A DNA stretch of 64,000 bases, taken from Pachyseris speciosa. Lineage: Eukaryota; Cnidaria; Anthozoa; Scleractinia; Pachyseridae. The notes beneath the pieces were generated by a model. That model ran no database searches. It saw only the letters and a program-made list of their open reading frames with translations, and was not told the DNA's origin. Positions 1-10,759 of the stretch are shown piece by piece. The stretch lies in NCBI GenBank assembly GCA_016490735.1, contig JAEMWC010000375.1, forward strand, positions 370,001 through 434,000, read 5' to 3'. A program made the position numbers and the translations under genes. Position 1 is the stretch's first letter. Each line of letters starts with the position of its first letter.

Positions 1-1270
1 CCTTTTACTCGGCCGTGCAACAAATTGAATGAGACTTTGGCTGTCCATAAAAAAATCGAGGATTCAACCAAATCCAATAATTAATTTGCCGAAATACTTC
101 GAATGAGAAGTAGATTTATTTAGGCGAAAAAAATTTTTTGGGGTTAGGGGCACTTTAAGGTATGATTTGGCAAGATTTCGAACAATTCTTGTCTTTCTGA
201 ATAGTCTGATAACTTTTATGTAAGGAATCCTGGAGGGTTCCCTTTCACGGTTTCTACTACAAGGTAACGTACACTTAGATACACGCCTGCCCCTCGACAT
301 CACACATTTAATTTCTGCTGTATACAAAGCATGAGTGGTCACTGGATTATCCTGATCGATAAATTCAGTTTTATTTTTGGTATGCTGATCATTCAAAGAA
401 CTGTTGCACTCGCATGTTTGCTCGTGTTTTTATATGCATTTGCTCGTATCTAATTGACTCAGCAAAGATTTGATCGTATTTGACAATGACTTCCTGGTAT
501 TTAGCTTTGATTTGCTGACATTTGGCTTTGACTTGTTGGCATTTGTAACTTCTTTTCTCGCTTTCCATAGGTTTGGCATTACCCCAGCGAGCGGGGGATT
601 CGACATACGCTTGGTATGTCTCCTCCCCTTTCGAATTACCCCGGTGAGTGAAGGGTTTTCTCATCCTCTCTGCCCCTGAATACAAGTATACACGAGACTG
701 ATCGTGAACACTTCCATTCATACAGCTACGCATTGCGCTCAATATGAAAGAGAATACCCCAACCTCCTCAAATTGACGGTTCGCAAAGGTTAAACCTGTG
801 TGATGTGTTTCGAATTTGTCATGTGATTTTTACGAGTGGTTACCGAAGACAACCGAACTTCAACTTTCAACCGAATATTAAACAAGTCAAATCTAGTAAG
901 CTCCAAAGAAAAGTAGTTATATTTTAAAAATTAAAGGAACAGTGTTTCGAGATACGCTTACATAAAAGAACATCTTGTTTCAGCTTCTTACCTGTGTTCT
1001 GTGTAGATTGCGAAAAGCCCCGGTGCAAAACGATCGACTCATGACGACCTTCCTCAAAACAAGAACATCTTGTTTCAGCTTGCGGCTCCATTTGCCGACG
1101 AATGAACACAGTGTGAGTTCTAAGTTTTAAAAAAGGCACTGTCGAGTATCTGAAAATTCCACGAATAATACTCACTAACAACTACCTCACTGACAGTTGT
1201 TCGGTGAAGGACAACTTCGAGATCGTACGGAATCGAGCCCGCTGTGTTATCAGCGGTTCAATTAATTGTA
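1..1270. other. Left edge, no gene recognised
   Basis: I see no gene I can support here. Between about 466 and 550 there is a degenerate tandem repeat with a 21-base period, about four units, which on the minus strand reads as Lys-Cys/Tyr-Gln-rich heptads. A phrase of about 20 bases containing ACATCTTGTTTCAGCTT occurs twice (near 970 and 1064). Longer open frames on the minus strand (64-396, 389-742) match no family I know. Confidence 0.4.
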
Positions 1271-1280
1271 TTTTTAAATA

Positions 1281-1699
1281 CAGTAAAAACCCGCAAGTAA
1301 GAACCTGAAAATTAAGAACCTGTTAGCCTAAAATTTGGATATTATACCCCCTATAAACAAGAACCTATTTAGCCAAAAAATTGAAAACAGGTTCTTATTT
1401 TCTAAAATCATATTAGTACATTACAGCTGCAGTGCAAGAATCCTATTTGAAGAAAAAAGCAGATGCTCATTACTGTAAAAATGAGTTTTTTTTTAATAGA
1501 AAATAGGCCAATAACCATCTTGTTTTGCAGCTGAGTTTTATTTGCTTTTCTCCAGAATTAAGAACCTATTTTAAGAACCTTACAAATGCCAACAAGTCAA
1601 CCTTTTAAGTAGCCTAAACTTGTGTTAACTACCATTTATATAAGAACCTGTTTAGGCTACTTTCCAAAAATGTAGGTTCTTAGTTGCTGGTTTTTACTG
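1281..1699. mobile_element. Mariner-type MITE with TA target site
   Basis: The left end CAGTAAAAACCCGCAAGTAAG is matched by the inverted right end (1679-1699) at 19 of 21 positions, and both sides are flanked by TA (1279-1280 and 1700-1701). CAGT-type termini with TA duplication are typical of Tc1/mariner-derived non-autonomous elements. The 419-base interior is A/T-rich, repeats variants of AAGAACCTG in both orientations and has no coding potential. Confidence 0.75.
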
Positions 1700-1729
1700 T
1701 AGTTTATTTTTCCTGGGAGCATCACGTGA

Positions 1730-1812
1730 TGTCGACATAGCACAGTCGATAAACAGTAGAACCTTGACGAGCAAACCTTCAGACGCGAGTTCGACTCTCG
1801 CTGGAGGCCCTG
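1730..1812 (+). repeat. tRNA-like relic (possible SINE head)
   Basis: TAGCACAGTCGA near 1738 resembles a Pol III A box and AGTTCGACTCT near 1790 a B box. The latter sits in a good T-arm (GCGAG, seven-base loop, CTCGC) followed by TGGAGGCC as a 3' acceptor strand. The D arm and anticodon arm do not fold properly, so this is not a working tRNA gene. A tRNA-derived SINE remnant is most likely. Confidence 0.35.
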
Positions 1813-2335
1813 AAATTTTTTTTCATTATTATTTCCTTTCTTTTTTCTTTGTTTTAACGATGCAATAAATGAATGCTTTGTATTTTTATCGTTTCGTTCG
1901 TTACATGCACATTTACCGCACCGTAACCGTGCTTCAACGACCTCTGTTTCCGTAAAATCAATATAAGGTCTACATGAAGTGAAAATTTGTTCTCCTCATC
2001 GATTTTACGATTCTTGATGTTCTCTTTCTCTTTCGGTAGCCGAAATTTCTTTAGCCTTGCATCTTTTAAGTTAGATCTTTAGAACAACTTATCTTCGTTC
2101 AACATGGACGGCAATTTAAAAGTAAGCCGCGAGCGTAACTCATTTGCATAAAGTTTACAGCCCATCGATCGAGCGACACATTTTCCCCATCATCCACGAT
2201 AACTCGTGGTGCGCATGCGCAATTCACGAGTTAAAAATGAACGGTCCCTAGACGACCTCACTTCGAACCTAAGCTGCGTTGCCAAATAGCCTCACCTTGC
2301 TCGCAAAATTAAGGCCCAATCTCTTTCCTATTAAT
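1813..2335. other. Intergenic stretch, nothing recognised
   Basis: No open frame, repeat end or RNA gene could be supported in this A/T-rich interval between the tRNA-like relic and the palindromic MITE cluster. Confidence 0.4.
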
Positions 2336-2339
2336 ATAA

Positions 2340-4025
2340 ATCTACAAGTGTTCTATCAGGAATGCTGTTCTCTGATTGGCTACGCTACTCGCTATGTATT
2401 TAACAATTAGATTATGAGCTCGAGATTTCTATCGCGTGATAGCTGATGAAGGCGCAGCCCGAATCAGCTATCACGTATAGAAATCGAGAGCGAATAATCT
2501 AATTGTTTTAGTATAAATCTACTAGTCGTTCAAAACTAAACAAGTAAATTATCTAAATCCTCCTCGCAGACACTTTGAAAACGCAAAGAAGCGGCCGCGA
2601 TTTTGTTGACTACCGCTACTCGATATCTACCACAGAATAGATAGCGAGTAGCGTAGCCAATCAGAGAACGACATTCGTGATAGAACGCTAGTAGATTTAT
2701 ATTAATATGTATAAGTATAAATATACTAGTAGATTTATAGTAGAACAATTAGATTATTCGCTCTCGATTTCTATGCATGATAGCTGATTCGGGCTGCGCC
2801 CTCATCAGCTATCACGCGATAGAAATCGAGAGCGAATAATCTAATTGTTAACCCTTTGCGCTTTGGGTGCTATTTATTTTACTACATTTTGGGCAATAAA
2901 TAGTCTGGGACTCTTAGCGTCTTCATAATGGAGTTATTATGAAAATATCTGCTGTTTTGAAATACTAGGGACTCAGGCTTAAGTGTCACGTGATGCACTT
3001 GGGTTGCTGTTTTTTATCGAGTGAGTGGAATCGCTTGAATTTAATGCGATTGTCAGTTTTAGAGTGGTTTTCTGAGCCATTTTCCACTGCAGAAGCCCCC
3101 ATGCTGGTATCATTAAGCTAGAATGTGGGTAGAGGCGAGCCTTTGAAAGAACCCAGAGGTGAGAGGTGGTTTCATGTTGACGGAGATGTCAAAGTTGTTT
3201 AAACATGGCCACTCAAATAATGAAGCTGTCTCTCTAGTCGTTCTCCAGTGGATTCCAGGACCTACCAAGGCAAATTGGTCTAGTTTTGACTGCTAAAAAA
3301 ATCATCGGTGCAATATTTTTCTGGTAGTACTGGGTATCAAAAAACTATGAAATGAGCCGAAGGAGAGTTCTATGCTCGCGGCGTGGTTGAATCTTCCCAG
3401 AATTCCTCTCGGCCGTGAACGAGGCAAATTAAGACACACGAGATTGGCTGTCAAAAACAGGCTAAAGCGTGACTGGCAGAAAATGTTGTTGTAAATGTAG
3501 AATTTTGGTTTTTGAAGAAAGTTTTGGATTAAAAACTGCACATCAAAAAAGTACAATTTTTGGTGTCATTCTTCGGCCGAAAAATTAGTATTGTGGACTT
3601 TGTTGCCAAACGAACAGTGTCATACAGCAGAAATCAGGAGTTTAGGCAATCTCTTAGCTGTGGAAACTAGAAGACACACCTGTTGGTGCAATCCACTTGT
3701 TATCATGACTTGGTGATTAAAGCTAAACAAGAAGGAAATCAAAGCAAGAGTGGTGTATTTATGTGGACATATATGTCCAGCTGGTACGTTAAGGGTTAAA
3801 TAGATTGTGAATAGCGTTTGTCAACAAAATAGCGGCCGCTTCTTCGAGTTTTCGAAGTGTCCGCGAGGAGGATTTTGATAATTTACTTGTTTAGTTTTGA
3901 ACGACTAGTTGATTTATACTAAAACAATTAAATTATTCACTCGCGATATCTATGTAGCTGATTCGGGTTGCGCCCTCATCAGCTATCATGCGATAGAAAG
4001 CGAGAGCTCATAATCTAATTGTTAA
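2340..4025. mobile_element. Cluster of palindromic MITE copies, interrupted by a TTAA element
   Basis: Segments at about 2340-2530, 2530-2847 and 3800-4025 are rearranged copies of one palindromic repeat. Shared modules are AATCTAATTGTT ends, the inverted pair TCGCGTGATAGCTGAT / ATCAGCTATCACG (2431-2480, again 2775-2820 and 3955-3995), AGTAGATTTATA junctions and a module with GCGGCCGC. Copies occur in both orientations. There is no transposase frame, so these are non-autonomous. The stretch 2848-3799 is a separate insertion. Confidence 0.65.
2852..3795. mobile_element. TTAA-flanked (piggyBac-like) non-autonomous element
   Basis: The 944-base segment begins CCCTTTGCGC and ends ACGTTAAGGG, and is bounded on both sides by TTAA (2848-2851, 3796-3799). 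CCC...GGG ends inside duplicated TTAA are the hallmark of piggyBac-type transposition. It lies inside the palindromic MITE cluster, so it is the younger insertion. There is no transposase frame. A diverged relative is at 29515-30356, sharing phrases such as CTAGAATGTGGGTA and GGTGGTTTCATG. Confidence 0.7.
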
Positions 4026-4739
4026 GTAGTGAATCTCGATATACTTTGCACTGAATAAGACGTCACTAGTTTCCAATTGTGAGAGATCTTGAAACGAGAT
4101 TATCTAATGAAAAAGCCAAGATATCTCACAGATGGTATTAAACAAGAAGCAAAACTGAATTAAGAATAGACAAGGAAATACAGTAGAAAGAAATGAGCCT
4201 ACTCAGACAATGTTGATAACAACGCCTTCGTTCACAAGATTGAAAGGTGAACACCTATATTCTCACGAAAAAGGGATGACTTTTCTAATACGTTACCGTT
4301 TTTTCATTTGAAGACTTTTTCAGTTATCTATTTCTTGCTATCGTGCCAAAAATGAAGAAAAACTATCACGTTTAATTTTTTCTGTTTTGAAGAGCATGGG
4401 ATATAAAGTTATAAGCTTGAGACATAGTGACGTAATTTACCTTGAAATGGCCCCATTCACCGTGCCTGCTGGCCCGACGGGTAGGCGCAGTTTCTGCAGC
4501 AAGAAGCGAGTTACGCCCACGGGCCACAGGTAACTCACTCGGCTGCAGCGTATTCCGGTTTTTGTAACGTAAGGCAACTTGTAGTATTAGTACTACCCCC
4601 TGGATGGATGTTTGCCACTACTAGTCAATAGTGACTCAAATAACTATTTACCCACCCACCGGGTAACGAGAAACATGGAGCTTAAGAGCTAGTGTCCAAC
4701 AGTCTATACACGATTCTTCACTATTGTGCCACCACATGA
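4026..4739. other. Intergenic stretch, nothing recognised
   Basis: No gene or defined mobile-element end could be supported. It leads into sequence resembling the receptor-cassette 5' flank. Confidence 0.4.
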
Positions 4740-5640
4740 AGCGATTAGAGGGTAGCTTGAGCAATGAGATAAAGGGCACAGTTTGCCGTGATAAATGTGC
4801 CAAAAAGCACGAGCAATTAGTACGAACTAGAAGCAGGGGTTGTTTTTTGCCAACCAAGAGAAATGATCACTAACGATGAAATGTCTTGATGTTTCAACAA
4901 ATCCTGCCAACTTTTACAATAAGAAGCGTGGAAGAGAACATTCCTTTTTTTTTTAGGAATTAGGCGTTAACAGAGAATCACATCAGGCTTTTGGAGTCTG
5001 ATCGTTACCTCCAAAGAGTTGCTCCTTTTCGTCCGGTTTCGCTTCCGGAGAATCCGGCTTCCTTTTCATAGTTCGACAATTTTTCGGGTTTTACTTTTAA
5101 CAGTATTTTGACAACTTAACCATATCCCGGTTTCTCTCACTCCTCGGTAATCACAGTAAGGTCACCACACCGAAGAGTTTGGGCTTTGGACTAAATGCAG
5201 CTGGGCACCTGCGAATTTTGAGAAGGCAAAGCGATTTTTTGCAATGGGCTATGTGTCTTTTGATAAAGTAATTTGCAGTTTAAAACAAAAAAAAACAGAA
5301 AAGATAACTAAATATAAACCAGGAAATTGAAGATAAATGCCACGATGTTTTGAAAGACAATCCCAGCGTTTGAGATATAGCCCCACGTCAGCGCTGGCAA
5401 TATAAATATTGCATAGAGTCGCCATGTTTAATTGACGTCTTTCTAGGGCGGGTAATTGTGCGCGCTTTTACGTTGATTCTTCTTTTGAAAACTGCTTGAC
5501 TGATTAAAAATACGGCTGGTTCAGTTTATGGGGAGAATATAGTCAGACAGACTAGCTGGCGTCAAGATCGTGAAAATCGAATTGAGCGCTAAATGGCCCT
5601 AATGTGTCCACAACGATGTTCCCTCGTTTGCCAGGGCCTT
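4740..5640 (+). repeat. Orphan copy of the GPCR-cassette 5' flank
   Basis: Blocks match sequence found upstream of the + strand receptors: a block with GGTCACCACACCGAAGAGTTT (5161-5181; compare 48391-48411), GATAAAGTAATTTG (about 5263; compare 48500), and a block with TTGAAGATAAATGCCAC leading into AGCGCTGG (5328-5400; compare 14723 and 40312). No + strand receptor follows; the next receptor (6120-7088) is on the other strand. It therefore looks like a leftover of a duplicated cassette whose coding part was lost. Confidence 0.55.
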
Positions 5641-6119
5641 GATAAACGGTATCATGTATGCACTCCTTGTTGTCTGACTGCATTATCAAACATTAATATT
5701 TGGAGATTTCAAAGGGAAATAATAACCAAAGATAAAATCTCATGATGATTCAACAAATGTTTCCCAAGGTAAGTTTCAGACTTCAGCAGAGTGGAGGAAA
5801 AAAACCCAAGAAACAGTTGATGATCGCAGACACCGTTTAAGAGGTGAAGTGTGAGAAAACATTTCCAATGGTATAAATAACATTGTTCCATTAAGTCACG
5901 CGCGAAAAGGAACCTCATGAAGGCGAAGTCACAGCTTTGGATTCTACAAATGCTAAGCTTTCAGATCATGTATAGGTTGCCGGGGCTTTGTTAGTTTTGT
6001 TTTTACCTATACTGAGATGTACATATGTTGCACTCATGCTTCCTATTATTATCATTGTCATCATGCCCTTGGTTAACGCAACAAACCAGCAAGAAATTGT
6101 CTTACAAGGCAGTTAGTTT

Positions 6120-7088
6120 TCATTCCCTTCTCAGCACACTCTTGACCGCTCGTCGTATCTCCCTTATTCGCCAGCAGTACACAAGTGGATTGAAGAAGGA
6201 GTTGATATAAACAGCAGTTGTAGAATAGCTATTGGCAATCTTTACTTCTGCTGTGTACCCAATATGAATCATCACTAAACTCGACACACAGAATGGAAGA
6301 TAGCAAACCAAGAACAAACTGTAAACATAAAGTACCGTCACGGCAGACTTTTTACACTTGAGCACGTTCACCATGTTGGTCCGAAGACTCAGAACGGCCA
6401 CGTTTTGGTCGTTTATCTGGCGTTGGTGGCTGCGAACGATCTGAAATATCTTGAAAGTACTCGAGGTGATAACAATTAATGTCAGAAGAAACGTTACCAA
6501 GGGAAGAAGAATCCAGTTCATATAGCTCAACCAAAACTTTGACACAACACATGTTATGGCAAAGATCCACAGTATAAAAGCAGCTTGAAATACCCGAGGA
6601 ACAGTGACAATCGTTTGGTATTGTAAATGAAGAGTTAGAGCAAGAAGACGATCAATCAACACAGTAGCTAAAGTGAGCAAAGATACTAACGAAGCTGTGT
6701 AGCCAGTTATTTCACTGAAAATTCTCATTATACAGTACGCACTGAAATTTTCAACAAGTTCGGCTATTTTATACGCCACGAAAGATGGCTGACAAATGGC
6801 ACCCACGAGAAGATCGGGAACAGCCAGGCAGCACAAGAGGATGAAAGACGGCGAATGAAGTTGCTGGGCTTTACGAATTGCATGTAGAATAACCAAATTA
6901 GCCACAAATGTCACTGCAGAAAACAGCAAGTTGAAAACAATCGTTAGAATATTTGTGATGAAAAGGGCTTCTGTTTTATCCCAGTTGATGATCAAAATAG
7001 AGCAGGTGAAATTGTATGTTTTGTTCCTGACTACAGAAGTCTTCTGTGCGGCCACAAATATCACGGACGGTGCCCTGACAGTCTGCAA
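6120..7088 (-). CDS. Class A (rhodopsin-like) GPCR, frame intact but ancestral ATG lost
   Basis: A seven-transmembrane receptor of the family also found at 34894 and 49302; ligand unknown. Visible features: TM1 ending ANLVILHAI (class A Asn), TM2 LAVPDLLVG (conserved Asp), TM3 starting with Cys and ending IDRLLAL (DRL in place of DRY), TM4 FILWIF (conserved Trp), TM6 YLPF (the Pro but not the Trp of CWxP), and TM7 NPLVYCWR (NPxxY). It ends in TGA at 6120-6122. The first frame codon, at 7086-7088, is TTG. Where both intact relatives have ATG (start of MNQT), this copy has AGG at 7026-7028. No in-frame ATG occurs between the upstream stop near 7203 and TM3. Either a 5' exon supplies the start by splicing, or the gene has been lost by start mutation with its body otherwise uncorrupted, which would make the loss recent. 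Confidence 0.7.
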   Translation of the reverse strand: MQTVRAPSVIFVAAQKTSVVRNKTYNFTCSILIINWDKTEALFITNILTIVFNLLFSAVTFVANLVILHAIRKAQQLHSPSFILLCCLAVPDLLVGAICQPSFVAYKIAELVENFSAYCIMRIFSEITGYTASLVSLLTLATVLIDRLLALTLHLQYQTIVTVPRVFQAAFILWIFAITCVVSKFWLSYMNWILLPLVTFLLTLIVITSSTFKIFQIVRSHQRQINDQNVAVLSLRTNMVNVLKCKKSAVTVLYVYSLFLVCYLPFCVSSLVMIHIGYTAEVKIANSYSTTAVYINSFFNPLVYCWRIREIRRAVKSVLRRE

Positions 7089-7094
7089 GTTCGA

Positions 7095-8060
7095 TGCCGG
7101 CCAAGTTTTGCAAGTTTGAATATACTTGTTTTTATGCCGTTGAATTAGGGTAGAACGAATGACTAGAGCTTTCGGGAATGTGAGGCAGCTGTGTATAAAA
7201 AGTTATATCGACTTTTATTTTATGCAGTCCATTATGATAATGATTTCGCTCATTGCGGACTGTTTAAATTCAGCTACGTCAGCCTGCCCAGCAGGTAACT
7301 CAACAACAAGATGGTTTGGCTCATTGTGGACTATTCTTAGCATTAACATTTTCATCATGTTTACGTATAGCCCAGTAGCTTGTCATTCAAAAACAAACTT
7401 GAGTACAAAATAAGTATATTTTCAACAGGGCTCTCAAATTGCCTTCTTCCCACCAACTGAGCCAACCGTGGTTTTAATTTGTTGTTTTCATAACTTGAAG
7501 CAATGCAAAAGCGCACAAAAGTATCCGCCCTACGAGAAATAACAATTAAACATGATTATTTGCATTACTAGACTGCGAGTAGTCTCTAATTTCGGCGATG
7601 GATTGTGACGCGCGAAACTGTGAGGAGACGCGACGAGACTTGCATTCAAACTATATAAATTGTTAATGTGAAGCTTGTGGGATGTGGCTTCGAGTGACAA
7701 GAATACCTCACAAATTAATTTGTCTATATGGGTAAGAGACATTTTGTGAGGCATTCTATGTAAATTATTTTCTCCTTAATTGTTTTCTCGGAAATGCGAG
7801 CCTTACATCTAAGTGGGAAAGCAAGCCTTAAAAGATAGTATGAAAACCGATTAAATTAAATTGAGAAATTGAGAACAAACACGCATTTTCAGAGATAATC
7901 AAGCAAACGATAATTTTAAAAAGAAATAGGAAGCTCTGTTCTTTAAGTGCACCTAACTCCAAAATATTTCTTTCGCTTAAATAAATCTTTGCACCCGCTC
8001 GAGACGCATTGCGCCTTTCTAAACCAAATATTGACTTTTTATAGGCGGTAAAAGTTACGA
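7095..8060. other. 5' flank of the minus-strand receptor, no gene
   Basis: No coding feature is supported. The stretch around 7540-7630 (AAACATGAT..., GCGCGAAACT) has weak counterparts near 9390-9470 beside the second minus-strand receptor fragment. This suggests the minus-strand receptors also share flanking sequence. Confidence 0.4.
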
Positions 8061-8063
8061 AAT

Positions 8064-8727
8064 CTATTCCATAATAGCGCCCCGCTGTAGCCAGCCAGAA
8101 GCAAGCTTACAATAGTTCGTGCGTGGCTTGGGCAAGTCTAGTTTAATCTCAGAATCTCTTAAATTATACGGTGTACTGCGGACGCTAAATAAATTCTGCA
8201 GGTACTTCTTAGAAAGCCCCCTAATTATTTTATAAATTAATATCGCGTTAAGCTTTATCCTTCGTGTGGAGAGATTGACCCAATGGAGCCTATATAAGAG
8301 GGAACTGTCGGCAGCCCCATTTTGGAGTTTTTGGAGTTCAGTATCGCTCAGGGTCGCTGAGTTCATCCCAAACAGAGCTGCAATAGTCGAAGTGGGGTAA
8401 AATCAACGCTTGGTAGATTTGGAGAGCGGCACTTACGGAGATGAATGGTCTTATTCGTTTAAGGGCGCCTATGGCTGAAGATATCTTCTTACTAATTTCT
8501 TCTGTATTATTTGTCCATGGAAGGTGTTCGTCAATAAACAAGCCCAGCGATTTAGCTTCTTTGGCTTTTTTTTTAGCGATTTTCCGTCGATCTTGATATC
8601 GATCTGATTATTCGATAGAGCATGTATTCGTTGATTTGACACAATCGTGCCCCAGTCGTGCAATTTGATCAGTCTCCTGCGTGGATCTCCTGTTCCCCGA
8701 TGTACAATTTCCTGCATTCACAGGGAA
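8064..8727 (-). pseudogene. LINE reverse transcriptase C-terminal fragment (CR1/L2/jockey type)
   Basis: Three overlapping minus-strand frames join into the part of a non-LTR reverse transcriptase downstream of the YADD box. It includes the thumb phrase SLGLFIDEHLPW-like WACLLTNTFHG/MFIDEHLPWTNN, then ISSAIGALKRIRPFI, QALILPHFDYCSSVWD, and an end rich in STPYNLRDS. At least two frameshifts (near 8350 and 8530) and an internal deletion after KLQN break it. It is 5'-truncated and abuts the 3' side of the receptor fragment at 8845. Confidence 0.75.
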
Positions 8728-8844
8728 TCCTTTAAACCACGCAATCATGCTTGCCTAATTACGCGGCAAGCTATCCTTGACCTTAATGCTTTGCCTCTGA
8801 CAGGTGTTTGACATTCTGAGAAAGAAACCGAGGCGCCGTAACAC

Positions 8845-9130
8845 CCAAACAACTGTCAGCACATCCTTGACTGCTCGTCGTATCTCCCTTATTCGCCAGC
8901 AATACACAGGTGGAGGCAACAGGGAATTGATAAAAATAGCAGTTGAAGAGTAGGTATAAGCAATCTTTACTTCTGCTCTGTACCCAATATGAATCATGAC
9001 TGAAATCAACACACAGATCGAATGGAAGGTAGCAAACCAAGAACAAACCATAAACATAAAGTACCGTCACAGCAGACTTTTTACACTTGATCATGAGCAC
9101 GTTCACCGTGTTGGTCTGAAGAGACCAAAC
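8845..9130 (-). pseudogene. GPCR relic: TM6 to C terminus only
   Basis: The minus strand encodes KSAVTVLYVYGLFLVCYLPF (TM6) in one frame. After a frameshift near 9020 it continues IHIGYRAEVKIAY and [13 protein letters not shown] (TM7 and the start of the C tail) in another. The NPLVY motif reads PPPVY. Everything upstream of the third intracellular loop is missing; the sequence before 9130 is unrelated. It is closest in wording to the receptor at 6120-7088 (shared YLPF, EVKIA). A LINE fragment lies immediately downstream. Confidence 0.85.
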
Positions 9131-9139
9131 AAGATGGTT

Positions 9140-9810
9140 TTTCCTCCTCTCGCTGCTCCTTATTAAAAGATAGCAATATAAAACATGCTGAGAGGAGTCT
9201 TTTTCGGTCACAAGCACACACGGGATATTAAATTTTAAATTATCGTGCAGCTCTCAGCTGCTGAAGTCACGCGTCCACAGAACTACGTCCTAAAATTGGT
9301 CAATTTTCACGAACTCCACACCAGAGAGATCAGCCAGCCCAACTACCCCCTCCCGACCAATACACCCAATCGTAAGTTTAATTGAAATTGTTTCAGGTCA
9401 TAACACGAAGCAACGCCGGTGGAGCGCGAAACTACTCGTCCTCTCAAAAAAACATCAGTTAAACATGATAACTCTATACGACATCGATACTGTCTGCGCT
9501 GTTGAGGAGCTACGATTGAAACGGTTGTGTTTGATTTCAAAACATTTTGTTTCAAGTTTTAAATTGCAAATTACTTTATCAAAAGCCACCCCATAACACA
9601 ACGATCACAGAAACCAGTTTGGCTCCTTCTGAGCACCCCGAAATTGCTGGGTGCTCAGCTGGATTTAATCGAGAGGTCTTTAAAACGCTTCGCTGGCCAG
9701 ATCCTACACTGATCTCGAAAGATGGAGGGAACACGGTATACCGTTAAATTGACGGTTTTTCGGGGCATGGCTTCTTACTCGTGTTTTTAGAATTAAGGCG
9801 TCTCTTCCAG
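9140..9810. other. Intergenic stretch, nothing recognised
   Basis: No gene supported. It contains weak similarity to the 7540-7630 flank and a short inverted phrase, GAGCACCCCGAAATTGCTGGGTGCTC (9631-9656), able to form a hairpin with GAGCACCC/GGGTGCTC arms. Confidence 0.35.
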
Positions 9811-9814
9811 AAAG

Positions 9815-10250
9815 GTAATTCTGCTGTACTTTTTAATAACCATCGCTCTTGGCATTGTCACACTTTGTAATGAAATAGCTGTCGCACGTTGTAATTATTG
9901 GCTGTTACACTTCGTATTAAGATAAGCTGCCGCACTTTAAGAGTTCGGCGGCATTTATTACAAAGAGCGGCGGATATTCTATTACAAAGAGATAGTAGCT
10001 CATTGGTTTGTCCACGTATTATCTCAAAAAACATTTAGTTTAACGATGTTAATTACACAGTGACAATCAGTTATTACAAAATGCGACAATTATCTTATCG
10101 CAAAGTGCGACAAGTGTTATTTACAAAAGGGTTATTGGCATTAAAAAGTGCGAGAGAGCAAATATGTTGTGACGGAACAGCGATAACCATATTTCTTCTT
10201 TAAAGATGAATAAAACACTTTGTTCTCCCCGTTGCACTTTGTAATAGCGG
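9815..10250. repeat. Dispersed short-motif repeat (TGCGACA / TTACAAAG family)
   Basis: Variants of TTACAAAGTGCGACA and of its complement TGTCGCACTTTGTAAT recur at irregular spacing, in both orientations, from about 9860 to 10240. Examples are CTGTCGCACGTTGTAATT at 9882, TGCCGCACTTTAAGAG at 9929, ATTACAAAGAG at 9957 and 9982, and ATCGCAAAGTGCGACAAG at 10097. A few more units lie at 13068-13128. There is no coding potential; it looks like a MITE or satellite-derived repeat. Confidence 0.6.
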
Positions 10251-10324
10251 AGCTCCGGCGGCCCGAAGGGCTGCCAAGCGGAGCACCATTAGTAAGAAAA
10301 TATGGTAACCCATCTGTTCGAGAA

Positions 10325-10370
10325 AATTTGGTTTTGGTTACCGTACGTACGTGCCTACGTACGTACGTGC
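10325..10370. repeat. (ACGT)n microsatellite
   Basis: A short run of ACGT units interrupted by GCCT. The run is self-complementary and so can form a cruciform or hairpin. Confidence 0.8.
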
Positions 10371-10408
10371 GCCGATTCATGTATGCGCTGTGAAATGTCC
10401 TATAGTAA

Positions 10409-10566
10409 CAATAATAGTAGCAATTGCATAAATTGCGTTCACAACTGCGAGGATCATTCTTCATTTGATTTCATTTCCGCAGTTCATATATGATTCATTT
10501 CATATATCATTCACACTCATTTCTTTCACGGGAACATATGAACCCACAATTGACCTGCTCCCAACC

Positions 10567-10597
<31 letters not shown>

Positions 10598-10750
10598 ATC
10601 GCACCGGTAAATCGCGAGGTCACGGGTTCAAACTCCGTAGAAGTTCTGAATTTTTTTCAAGCTTCTTTTCGCAATTGCATAAATTGCGTTCACAACTGCG
10701 AGGATCATTCTTCATTTGAATAATAGTAGTAATAATAATAATAATCCAAC
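10409..10750 (+). mobile_element. tRNA-like SINE with duplicated flank
   Basis: At 10572-10648 there is a tRNA-like sequence with A box TAGCTCAGTTGG, D arm GCTC/GAGC and B box GGTTCAAAC in a normal T arm. The anticodon stem has an A-C mismatch and an oversized loop around GGT, so it resembles tRNA-Thr but is not a standard tRNA. A 49-base phrase starting GCAATTGCATAAATTGCG lies both before (10423-10471) and after (10671-10719) it, a repeat period of 248 bases, which suggests a dimeric or tandem SINE unit. The end is an AATAATAGTAGTAAT-type tail. Confidence 0.65.
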
Positions 10751-10759
10751 ATGGCAGCC

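Noticed and set aside
64..742. Two minus-strand open frames (110 and 117 codons) as candidate genes
   Set aside because: No recognisable domain, no support from neighbours, and the second overlaps a 21-base DNA repeat; not enough to call a gene.
10572..10648. Functional tRNA-Thr gene
   Set aside because: The anticodon stem has a mismatch and the loop is too long, and flanking sequence shows a repeat unit; better described as a tRNA-derived SINE.
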